A stretch of 7,536 nt of DNA from Candidatus Woesearchaeota archaeon (GTDB taxonomy: Archaea; Nanobdellota; Nanobdellia; Woesearchaeales; JACPBV01). Each line of letters opens with the position of its first letter. The first letter of the stretch is position 1. Where the stretch lies: positions 1 through 7,536 of the forward strand of contig JACPBU010000071.1 in assembly GCA_016180165.1 (NCBI GenBank). Direction: 5' to 3'. The translations under genes and the position numbers were made by a program. Positions 1 through 5,842 of this stretch are shown one piece after another. Under the pieces are notes generated by a model. That model did not search any database. It had not been told where the DNA came from and saw only the letters and a program-made list of their open reading frames with translations.

Positions 1-495
1 ACGAGGCCAAAGCCCAGAGCTGAACGTCCCAATCAATTCTGGGGCATTGACATGACCAAAATTAAAATGGCCACCTGGGGATGGCTCTACCTTGTCGTTG
101 TCCTCGACTGGTACACAAAAGAAATTGTCGGATATTCTCTGGGCATCCAATCCAAAACTGACGACTGGCTTTTGGCTTTGAACCGTGCCGTTAATTCTCG
201 TTTCCCTAAAGGCATCAAAGACTCTCTCAAAGAACAGATTTATTTGATTTCAGATAATGGCTGCCAACCCACTTCTGAACGCTTCATGCAATCTTGCTCG
301 ATTCTAGGACTTAAACAAATCTTTACAACCTGGAATAACCCCAAGGGAAATTCCGATACCGAACGCGTGATGCGCACCATCAAAGAAGATATTGTCTGCA
401 TCTGCCGTCGGCGGGCTTTGAAGGCTGAAGGGCCCATTAAATCCAATAAGATGGGCGGCAAGCTCGTGGATTTTTTTCAATCTCACTTTTGGTGA
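1..495 (+). pseudogene. IS3-type (rve/DDE) transposase fragment, truncated at both ends
   Basis: Catalytic integrase-core part of a DDE transposase of the IS3 OrfB type, which would cut and join IS ends. The frame is open from base 1, so the N-terminal part lies outside the window; an internal ATG at 52 is not the real start because the first catalytic residue precedes it. The three acidic residues are visible: D in FWGID (bases 49-51), D in LISDNG (about 253-255) and E in SDTERVMRTIKED (about 361-363), with 35 residues between the second D and the E as in DDE(35) enzymes. Family-like sequence stops after RTIKEDIVCIC (about 405). The remaining roughly 30 codons to the stop at 495 match nothing expected, and the usual C-terminal 40-50 residues and the IS right end are absent. 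The unrelated tail overlaps the antisense gene ending at 304, so the true junction lies near 400-440. Very probably inactive. Confidence 0.85.
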
Positions 496-1329
496 GTAAG
501 ATGCTTCCAAAACCTTCGTGACGGCAGGGGCATTCTTTATCTCGATGAGCAGGGGAAATGAAAGCCCAACACCGATGGCATTGTTCCCCATAACCACATC
601 TGCCGTGACATTGCCCTGCACAATGGCTGACTTTGATGCCTGCGAGAACTGGAGGAAATTGATGCATTCCTGGGTTTTATTGATGATAAACAGCCTTAGG
701 TATTCCTGGATAGACCGGTTAGTCACTGTGCTCGTTTCACACGAAAAAGACGCATTGGGAATAAGATAATAATTAGGGCCGTAAAAATTGCAAAGAGGCG
801 TGAGGGAGTAAGGGTTCGAGAGGTCGGATTCCCTTTTGGCAAACAAACTCCCGTACTGATTAGGAGAGGGAAGCGCTGACCTCGGGGATTGGACAAGCGG
901 GAACCCATCAGGATACGTTGAGAGAGTATCTTTCGCCCTGATCCCATAACTGATATTAAGAGTGTATTCACTTGCGTTAAAGGGGATCGCATCGGCAAGG
1001 GACTGAAGCTTAAAGCCGCCATTGACTTGAGTATCATAAATCCTGCCCCCCTGAAGGGAGGAAAGGACGATAGCATCTTTTGCAGAGCGCTCAAGGCACT
1101 GCTGGACGAGGGTGTCAATCGATGTTGTGCGCAGGAAGTCGCCATACACTCTCTCAATCTTCGCATCTAAAGCCGCTTTCTGGCTTTTGCCAGAGAACGA
1201 GAAGACTATCCCAAAGATTATGAGGATGACCATCCCAAGGATGATAAAGATGGTGATTTGGGATTTTTTTGATGCCTTTTTTGCCACATTAGTGTGACTG
1301 AAGCCCAGCTTTAAAAATATTTGGGACAT
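304..1329 (-). CDS. Membrane-anchored extracytoplasmic protein, C-terminus replaced by IS sequence
   Basis: Unnamed protein with one N-terminal membrane segment (SQITIFIILGMVILIIFGIVFSF, about residues 23-45) after a basic stretch (KKASKK). A long polar domain follows, expected outside the cell, with four cysteines in its middle part. From memory, proteins starting KK(S/A)QITIFIILG are common in DPANN archaea; their function is unknown. No enzyme motif is seen. The last 40 or so residues (from about GFNGPFSL, bases 440 down to 304) are the antisense of transposase DNA, so the native C-terminus is lost and the product is a chimera. The ATG at 1327-1329 gives 341 aa. A GTG at 1285-1287 is an attractive alternative: it gives MAKKASKKSQ, the usual look of this family, and lies about 27 bases below the TATA-like element at 1311-1320. 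It may be non-functional after truncation. Confidence 0.7.
   Translation of the reverse strand: MSQIFLKLGFSHTNVAKKASKKSQITIFIILGMVILIIFGIVFSFSGKSQKAALDAKIERVYGDFLRTTSIDTLVQQCLERSAKDAIVLSSLQGGRIYDTQVNGGFKLQSLADAIPFNASEYTLNISYGIRAKDTLSTYPDGFPLVQSPRSALPSPNQYGSLFAKRESDLSNPYSLTPLCNFYGPNYYLIPNASFSCETSTVTNRSIQEYLRLFIINKTQECINFLQFSQASKSAIVQGNVTADVVMGNNAIGVGLSFPLLIEIKNAPAVTKVLEASYSPKVRLKKIHELAAHLIGFNGPFSLQSPPTADADNIFFDGAHHAFGIGISLGVIPGCKDLFKS
1311..1320 (-). promoter_or_regulatory. TATA-like element for the membrane-anchored protein
   Basis: On the minus strand this reads ATATTTTTAA. Its centre is about 27 bases upstream of the GTG codon at 1285-1287, the distance expected for an archaeal TATA box driving a leaderless transcript. 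It lies inside the longer reading frame that starts with ATG at 1329, so it supports the shorter GTG start. The match to the TTTATATA consensus is only moderate. Confidence 0.35.
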
Positions 1330-1377
1330 TCAGGGGTTGGCATAAATAGGTTACAGAGATCATCCGCCGCTAAACAT

Positions 1378-1415
1378 AGGAAGGCAAACAGTTTATAATC
1401 TCCTTTTGCCTTTCT
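1378..1415. repeat. Stem-loop: 11-bp arms, 16-base loop
   Basis: Bases 1378-1388 (AGGAAGGCAAA) pair with 1405-1415 (TTTGCCTTTCT), with one G-T pair, around a 16-base AT-rich loop. It sits eight bases from a second, GC-rich hairpin. It could be part of a small structured RNA, a transcription-end structure or a remnant of a mobile-element end; the sequence alone does not decide. Confidence 0.5.
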
Positions 1416-1423
1416 CTAAACTA

Positions 1424-1443
1424 CTGCGGGCTAAAGCCCGCAG
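1424..1443. repeat. GC-rich perfect hairpin
   Basis: A perfect inverted repeat with arms CTGCGGGCT and AGCCCGCAG separated by AA (in practice an 8-bp stem with a TAAA loop). GCGGGCTNNAGCCCGC palindromes of this type look like dispersed REP-like elements. No long T-run follows on either strand, so it is not a classical terminator. No second copy is present in the window. Confidence 0.6.
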
Positions 1444-1650
1444 GGTTCTTTCCTATCCTGAGCCTAAATCTCATTGGTGTTGCCCATCATGGCGGATAGA
1501 ATTAGAGATGGAAGTCTTTGCCATGGCAGGCTGATGGCAAATGGCAGGGCACTGCATTACATCCCCCTCTGGAAATGGCTGCTCTCATGGAAGCCGTCCT
1601 GAGCAAAAGCGAGGGGTTCTGGCTTAATCGGAAAATTCTGAATAGGTGTG

Positions 1651-1752
1651 TTAATCCTTCCTGCACACTAAAAGCTGGATGCAAGGCATTGTGATGTTGG
1701 CCGATGCTAAGCTGACAGCGGTCGCGTCAGTCGGTGGAATATCTACAGGGGG
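1651..1752 (-). pseudogene. C-terminal remnant of a third collar-type fibre protein
   Basis: Read on the minus strand in one frame, this gives about 33 codons ending in TMPCIQLLVCRKD and a TAA stop. It is clearly homologous to the last residues of the intact collar protein at 3152 (TMPYIQLLVCRKD). Aligning 1651-1746 with 3152-3247 without gaps gives roughly 80 percent identical bases, and several substitutions are silent or conservative. Homology stops near 1747, and the stop codon of the neighbouring ATPase lies only about 20 bases further on. The rest of the gene is missing: no signal peptide, repeats or promoter. It is best read as the surviving 3' end of a paralogue whose body was deleted or replaced by the ATPase gene. 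Confidence 0.85.
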
Positions 1753-1773
1753 GAATAAGATGTATGGTTGGAG

Positions 1774-3048
1774 TTAATCAATTTTTATGTAATGACCTGG
1801 GTTTAATAACAATTTCCATGCTGGAACGAGATTAATCTTCCCTTCATTAACCTTAACTGCCATTTCATCTTTTTTTGTTGCGACAATGCCGACCTTTTGC
1901 TTAAACTTCTTCATGAATTCCCGAACACCCTTTATATCACCCGGCACAATGTGCCCCTGGTATTTGACCTCAACCGGGATATCTTTGATTACCATATCCA
2001 CCTCATAGCTGTTTTTCCAAAAAGACAAAGCGCCCAGCTGAGTGACAAGGAGAGATTCTATAATCTTCCCGAAAAAAGATTCGTCTGCAATGGGCTTATA
2101 AAGATAGGCAAAGGCAGTATCTGAGGGATATGCTTTCTTTGCCTTTCTTAACGTTGCTGCACTGGATTTCCTGTAGTTGCCTATCATCTTAATGAGGAAA
2201 CTCTCTCTCAAAAATGAGAGATAACTTTTAATGACGCGTCTGTCTTTTCCAAACTGCTGGGCGAGTGATTGGTAGTCTATCTGCATTCCCGGATTAGAAG
2301 ATACCATTTCAAGCAGGGTAACGAGAAAATCAGGGTCTTCTATCTTAAAGAGAGAAGGGATATCCTTGTAGATAATCCTGTCGACCACCATCGGCCTCAA
2401 GTAGGATCTGAACTCGTTTTCGCTGGAAAAAGAGATGGTCTCCGGAAAGCCGCCAAACTTTGCGAACTTAAAAAAATGAGGCCTGATTCCTGCCTCATAG
2501 GAAAATTCCCCTTTTGGCACGCTGTTAAGGCTTAAATATTCGGAAAAGCTTAAAGGAGCCAGAGTGAATTCGAATACCCTGCCTGCAAGGGTCTCCTTTG
2601 TTTTCTTTCTGATAAAGAGGGACTCTGAGCCCGAAATAACAAATTTAACCTTAGGGTAGAGGTCATAATACTTCTTTAGCTCATTTTCCCAGTTAGTGCA
2701 TTTTTGAATTTCATCTAGAAAAAAATAAACACGGCCACCCCTGAGATCATTTCCATTCATTTCTGTGAAGGTGTTTATGACATCCGGCAATCCTGCAGAG
2801 GCTTCATCAAATGAGAAAAACAGGATGTCTTTTGGGCTGGCCTCTTTGCTTAAAAGATGCTGAATAAGCTGGTAGAGGATGGTGGTCTTTCCAACACGCC
2901 GCAAGCCGACCAATGCAAGGATGAATCGCTTTTCCAATGCTGCTGCAACCGCATGATAGGATTCTCTTTTGAACTCCAGCGCAAGATCAGGGTCAACCTG
3001 ACGCTTGATCCACCAATGGTTAAATTGCTCTAATTTTGCTCTTTCCAT
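1774..3048 (-). CDS. AAA ATPase with DUF4143 nuclease-like C-terminal domain
   Basis: A cytoplasmic P-loop ATPase of the AAA_14/DUF4143 type, 424 aa, which is a usual full length. The Walker A motif is GLRRVGKTT (residues 48-56). Walker B is VYFFLDE (107-113), with D112 and E113 for metal binding and hydrolysis. VISGSES (137-143) is the sensor-1-like strand followed by the typical SGS turn. A winged-helix-like linker (about 255-290) precedes the DUF4143 part, where EVDMVI (D351) and PVEVKYQ (E360, K362) form a D...ExK pattern like PD-(D/E)XK nucleases. The family is very abundant in archaea and anaerobic bacteria; its biological role is not established, though regulation, DNA transactions and toxin-antitoxin-like roles have been suggested. 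The ATG at 3046-3048 follows a TATA box and palindrome at the right distance, and no Shine-Dalgarno sequence is present. The gene stands alone between the intact collar gene and a collar remnant, as if inserted. All catalytic residues seem intact. Confidence 0.93.
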   Translation of the reverse strand: MERAKLEQFNHWWIKRQVDPDLALEFKRESYHAVAAALEKRFILALVGLRRVGKTTILYQLIQHLLSKEASPKDILFFSFDEASAGLPDVINTFTEMNGNDLRGGRVYFFLDEIQKCTNWENELKKYYDLYPKVKFVISGSESLFIRKKTKETLAGRVFEFTLAPLSFSEYLSLNSVPKGEFSYEAGIRPHFFKFAKFGGFPETISFSSENEFRSYLRPMVVDRIIYKDIPSLFKIEDPDFLVTLLEMVSSNPGMQIDYQSLAQQFGKDRRVIKSYLSFLRESFLIKMIGNYRKSSAATLRKAKKAYPSDTAFAYLYKPIADESFFGKIIESLLVTQLGALSFWKNSYEVDMVIKDIPVEVKYQGHIVPGDIKGVREFMKKFKQKVGIVATKKDEMAVKVNEGKINLVPAWKLLLNPGHYIKID

Positions 3049-3058
3049 CTTGTTTTAT

Positions 3059-3096
3059 GTACATTAGAATGTACTTATTTATATAGTTTGTGTACA
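3059..3096 (-). promoter_or_regulatory. ATPase promoter: TATA box with GTACATT/AATGTAC operator-like palindrome
   Basis: The TATA box is the minus-strand CTATATAAATAA (3075-3086), centred about 33 bases before the ATG at 3048, which predicts transcription starting near 3055 with a very short leader. Between the box and the start lies a 16-base palindrome, GTACATT-AG-AATGTAC (3059-3074), touching the TATA box. A further TGTACA site (3091-3096) lies just upstream of the box. Related sites on both sides of a TATA box are where archaeal repressors bind to block TBP/TFB or polymerase, so regulated, perhaps autoregulated, expression is plausible. The regulator is not known. Confidence 0.6.
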
Positions 3097-3118
3097 TCTG
3101 ATTGCTACTATTGAATGT

Positions 3119-3134
3119 TGCCAAAAAAAACAAC
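3119..3134 (-). terminator. T-run terminator after the collar-type fibre gene
   Basis: About 20 bases past the TAA stop of the fibre gene the minus strand reads GTTGTTTTTTTTGG, with eight consecutive T. Archaeal RNA polymerase terminates at such T-tracts, often without a hairpin. It would separate the fibre gene from the ATPase promoter that begins about 25 bases further on. Confidence 0.5.
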
Positions 3135-3151
3135 AGATAGAAGGCGGGGGA

Positions 3152-5059
3152 TTAATCCTTCCTGCACACCAGCAGCTGGATGTAAGGCATGGTGACATCG
3201 ACGGATGCTGAGCCGACAGTGGTTGTGTCAGTTGCTGGAATATCGACGGTATGTTGGTGGGCGCCGGCTGAGTCAGTAGTTTGAGGGTCAGTAAAACCCT
3301 TATTGTCATTGTCGCTATCGCCTGAACCTAAATTGTTGTATACAGTAATTGTCCCTCCCTTCTCTGAAAAAAAGATGTCGTTATAATCATGCGCATGCGC
3401 CCCATCGCTTGAGGTTTTGACACTCGCGGGATTGACTGAATGTTTATGTGATGGAACCTGAGTTATTGTTCTTGTGCCTTTGTTTGACAGGGCTGCTGTT
3501 CCAACTGTTGCTTTAACATCAGTAGCAACAGCGTCATCAGTGAGCCCCACAATAACCCTGCCCTGAGAGCCTGAGAGCCTGGACCATCCAGTCGGGCAGG
3601 ATGTTCCGTCATAAAATATCACCGCACCAGAAGGAACTGAATTGACTCCAGAAAAAGCGCCTTCGAATGAGGTTGCTTTTACTTTTCCTGCAACGTCTAA
3701 TTTTGCAGTCGAATCTGGTGTCGTGGTGCCGATGCCGACGTTGCCAGCTGTCGTAAGAGTCATAACATCGGCATCATTTGTTCTCAGAACGAAATTGTTG
3801 TTAGAGAAAGTTCCAACATAACCAGTGCCGCTTGAGGAAAATAATTGTGCCTTTACCGCCCCTTCCGCAGCATAGATGCGGGCTGAATCAACATTTAAAT
3901 CTCCGCCATAAACACCTAATGAATTATCATTTTCTAATACGAGCCTTGCATCATAATCTGATGTTCCATCATTGCTGAAATCAATGTAGGGGGATGAGCC
4001 TCTATGCTCTATCTGGCCGCTTGCATCTGCACTTCCAAAAAAGGTATATGCGCTTCCCCCGGCGGAGAGGTTGGTTCCGCCAATAGCATGGAGCTTTGTT
4101 CCGGGTGTTGCGGTTCCGATGCCGACGTTGCCGCCAGAAACCACAAGTTGGCTTGTGCCAACGATTAAGCCGTTAGAAGGAAGCATAAGCACTCCAGTCA
4201 AAGCGCCTCCGGCCAATGGAAGGACCCCCTGAAGGGCAGAGCCATCTCCCTGAAATGCTGTTGCCCTGACATTTCCTGCAACGTCTAATTTTGCATTTGC
4301 AGCCGGGGTTGCCGTGCCGATGCCGACGTTGCCGTTGCTCTTTACCGTCAAAAAAGCATTTGAGGCCTGAGCTACTGAGCTCTGGTGAGATGCACCGGAA
4401 GCCCTGCCTATCTGGTATTGGTCAGAAGTAGCGTATGGCCTGCCCGCATACCATTCTGTGCCTCCGGCGGCATCATACATAAATAATCCAAGCCCGCGAT
4501 AATTGGGAGTATTGCCAGTTGCCTCGAGAACAATTTCTGCATGAGTAGAGCCAGTGCCTGCGCCGATAATCCTTAATGCGGCAGAGCCTGAACTGTCATT
4601 AATGTGTAATTTGCTTAGAGGAGTTGTCGTCCCGATTCCAATGCTGCCCCAAAGAGCTGTCCAGCCTGCTGGATCGGCTTCGAGGATGCGCCTTGCTCCC
4701 AAGTCAGCGAGAATAAGCCGGTTATCATAATTTTCAATACCATAATACCTACCAGCGCTGCCATACCATTTCTGCACAAGCAAAGGGCCGGCAGTGTCGC
4801 CAATTTCCAGTTTTGCTGACGGTGCATCTGTCCCTATCCCAACATTCCCTGCTTTTACTATAAGGTTGCCCTCTGAAATGAGGAGATTTGTCCTGATATC
4901 AACCTGATCTGCCATCTTAGTGTCAATGATGTCAGTGTATAATGTTCCATGGGATGGCTCTGATGGGGAATAATCGGCGAAAGCCGGAAGGGCAAACATG
5001 ACAAAGAGAGTACTCGCGAGAACTATACCTGCCCATACACCTGCACCTCTTTGGCTCAT
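3152..5059 (-). CDS. Secreted fibre-like protein with VGIGT repeats and phage tail collar tip
   Basis: A 635-aa predicted surface or secreted protein built like a phage tail fibre. Residues 1-28 form a Sec signal peptide: MSQR, a hydrophobic core (about 8-24) and cleavage likely after AFA, before DYSPSE. The body carries five (G)xVGIGT or SIGIGT motifs at about 71, 138, 243, 310 and 439, usually followed by a TxxP...KL(D/H)V strand, a pattern of trimeric or beta-rich fibre shafts. The C-terminus (about 475-635) looks like a tail collar domain: VPSGAVIFYDGTSCPTGW, GRVIVGL, then HKH (538-540), HAH (555-557), HQH (601-603) and a final YIQLLVCRKD. In the T4 fibre tip, HxH motifs bind iron; whether these do is inference. 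No S74 chaperone domain is seen. The start is fixed by a TATA box 27 bases upstream and by the identical start in the paralogue at 7236. The likely role is adhesion or receptor binding. Confidence 0.88.
   Translation of the reverse strand: MSQRGAGVWAGIVLASTLFVMFALPAFADYSPSEPSHGTLYTDIIDTKMADQVDIRTNLLISEGNLIVKAGNVGIGTDAPSAKLEIGDTAGPLLVQKWYGSAGRYYGIENYDNRLILADLGARRILEADPAGWTALWGSIGIGTTTPLSKLHINDSSGSAALRIIGAGTGSTHAEIVLEATGNTPNYRGLGLFMYDAAGGTEWYAGRPYATSDQYQIGRASGASHQSSVAQASNAFLTVKSNGNVGIGTATPAANAKLDVAGNVRATAFQGDGSALQGVLPLAGGALTGVLMLPSNGLIVGTSQLVVSGGNVGIGTATPGTKLHAIGGTNLSAGGSAYTFFGSADASGQIEHRGSSPYIDFSNDGTSDYDARLVLENDNSLGVYGGDLNVDSARIYAAEGAVKAQLFSSSGTGYVGTFSNNNFVLRTNDADVMTLTTAGNVGIGTTTPDSTAKLDVAGKVKATSFEGAFSGVNSVPSGAVIFYDGTSCPTGWSRLSGSQGRVIVGLTDDAVATDVKATVGTAALSNKGTRTITQVPSHKHSVNPASVKTSSDGAHAHDYNDIFFSEKGGTITVYNNLGSGDSDNDNKGFTDPQTTDSAGAHQHTVDIPATDTTTVGSASVDVTMPYIQLLVCRKD
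3660..3739. repeat. 80-bp fibre module, copy 1 (near the 3' end of the collar-type gene)
   Basis: This encodes the VGIGTTTPDSTAKLDVAGK...KATSFEG module (about residues 440-467). It matches 6941-7020 at all but three of 80 bases, although that copy sits near the start of the other fibre gene. Confidence 0.9.
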
Positions 5060-5101
5060 CTATCGGTTTCTATCGTATGAGTTATATAAATGTTTTTCTT
5101 T
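4850..5101. repeat. Duplicated promoter plus signal-peptide region, copy 1
   Basis: About 250 bases covering the 42 bases upstream of the ATG and the first 70 or so codons. It is roughly 90 percent identical, with no gaps, to 7027-7278 (constant offset of 2177). The promoter part is identical; the match ends at about 5101. Confidence 0.92.
5082..5091 (-). promoter_or_regulatory. TATA box of the collar-type fibre gene
   Basis: The minus strand reads ATTTATATAA, preceded by an A-rich stretch (GAAAAAC) that fits a BRE. Its centre is about 27 bases above the ATG at 5057-5059, and no Shine-Dalgarno sequence lies between, so the transcript is probably leaderless or nearly so. The same box and spacer occur before the paralogue (7259-7268). 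Confidence 0.75.
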
Positions 5102-5314
5102 GCTGGGTGCGGAGTTGAATCGGGGAATGAATCGCAACAGATATGGCGGAGGCGGGCAGCCATCGAAGCTGCCTAATCTGTGGCGGAAAGGGGAAGGTGA
5201 CTGGGCTGCATCGACTGTAAATTGTCATTTTTCCTATTTCATTGGGGAATTCACCAAATGGTCTTGGTTTTGTGTGCCTTGAGTTAATTTGAAGCTTTAC
5301 GATATCTCAGGACG
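5102..5314. other. Gap between the two fibre genes, nothing recognised
   Basis: This lies between the promoter of the collar-type fibre gene and the T-rich end of the split fibre gene. No coding frame with a promoter, tRNA-like fold or remnant of the fibre repeats was seen. The duplication that covers the fibre promoters ends at about 5101, so this stretch is unique in the window. Confidence 0.5.
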
Positions 5315-5326
5315 GTTAAATAAAAA
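5315..5326 (-). terminator. T-rich terminator after the split fibre gene
   Basis: Directly after the TAG stop at 5327-5329 the minus strand continues TTTTTATTTAACC. A T-rich run immediately after a stop is typical of archaeal transcription ends. There is no strong hairpin, so this is a moderate call. Confidence 0.4.
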
Positions 5327-5842
5327 CTAAGATTTCCCAATAACCCAAGCTGCCAATGTCCTATACACTGTAGAGCATGTTGTTCCTGTTGGGCTGGCAT
5401 GCCACCGCGTTGTAAACTCAAGAGTGCTGTCTGCTAATGCCTGATAGACAGCCATGCTGGATCCAGAGCCCCAGTTCGACCCTGAAATGGTTATCCAGCT
5501 GCCAATAGTAATTACCCGGGCATTGGCTGTGTTGTATATCTGGTCGGTGGTTGTTCCAGAAGCAAATCCAGTCTTGAGAACAGGCATCATATAACATGTG
5601 CCGGTACCGCTGTTTTTCATATTAGAAGGGGATAAGAGCACCATCATCGTATCACCGGCTGAAACATTGAGCGTTACTTTAAGGTTAGGTTCATATACCG
5701 TTGTGGCGGAGGTGGTAGTTCTGGTTCCGTCATCAGTATTACTACTGTAAACTGCCTTTCCCCGAATAACACCGTCGACGTCAAGTTTTGCAGTTGGGGA
5801 AGTGGTGCCGATGCCGACGTTGCCTGTTTTCCTTACGACCAT
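5327..5842 (-). CDS. Split fibre gene, 3' part: last VGIGT repeat and beta-rich tip domain
   Basis: A 171-aa frame that is the natural continuation of the fibre gene starting at 7236, cut off by a frameshift. It opens with RKTGNVGIGTTSPTAKLDVDG (residues 4-24), a complete VGIGT module. A domain of about 145 residues follows, with alternating hydrophobic and Thr/Ser/Gly-rich strands, two cysteines (C83, C156) and a final AAWVIGKS. It resembles beta-sandwich receptor-binding tips in general shape, but no family is recognised and it shares nothing with the collar tip of the neighbour. It has no signal peptide of its own. Its ATG (5840-5842) lies inside the duplicated 14-mer and overlaps the end of the upstream frame by 10 bases, so restart after termination is possible. 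Otherwise this part is silent unless the duplication is lost. Confidence 0.7.
   Translation of the reverse strand: MVVRKTGNVGIGTTSPTAKLDVDGVIRGKAVYSSNTDDGTRTTTSATTVYEPNLKVTLNVSAGDTMMVLLSPSNMKNSGTGTCYMMPVLKTGFASGTTTDQIYNTANARVITIGSWITISGSNWGSGSSMAVYQALADSTLEFTTRWHASPTGTTCSTVYRTLAAWVIGKS

Larger units (their letters stand above)
1330..1650. other. Intergenic stretch without a recognisable gene
   Basis: No convincing coding frame, tRNA or rRNA was seen on either strand. Short open frames here lack promoters and family resemblance. The only structured part is the hairpin pair at 1378-1443. The right end abuts the stop codon of the collar-protein remnant at 1651. It is probably decayed DNA between the two minus-strand genes. 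Confidence 0.6.

Noticed and set aside
1502..1684. Minus-strand frame of 60 codons
   Set aside because: No family resemblance or promoter, and it overlaps the collar remnant in another frame.
1774..3048. Transposase or integrase role for the ATPase (IstB-like)
   Set aside because: The domain order and the DUF4143 tail with VEVK differ from IstB, and no partner transposase gene adjoins it.
4998..5282. Plus-strand frame of 94 codons across the fibre gene start
   Set aside because: It is the antisense of the signal peptide and promoter; a similar frame appears at 7175 simply because the region is duplicated.
5833..5842. Programmed ribosomal frameshift in the split fibre gene
   Set aside because: No slippery heptamer; the perfect 14-bp duplication explains the shift fully.
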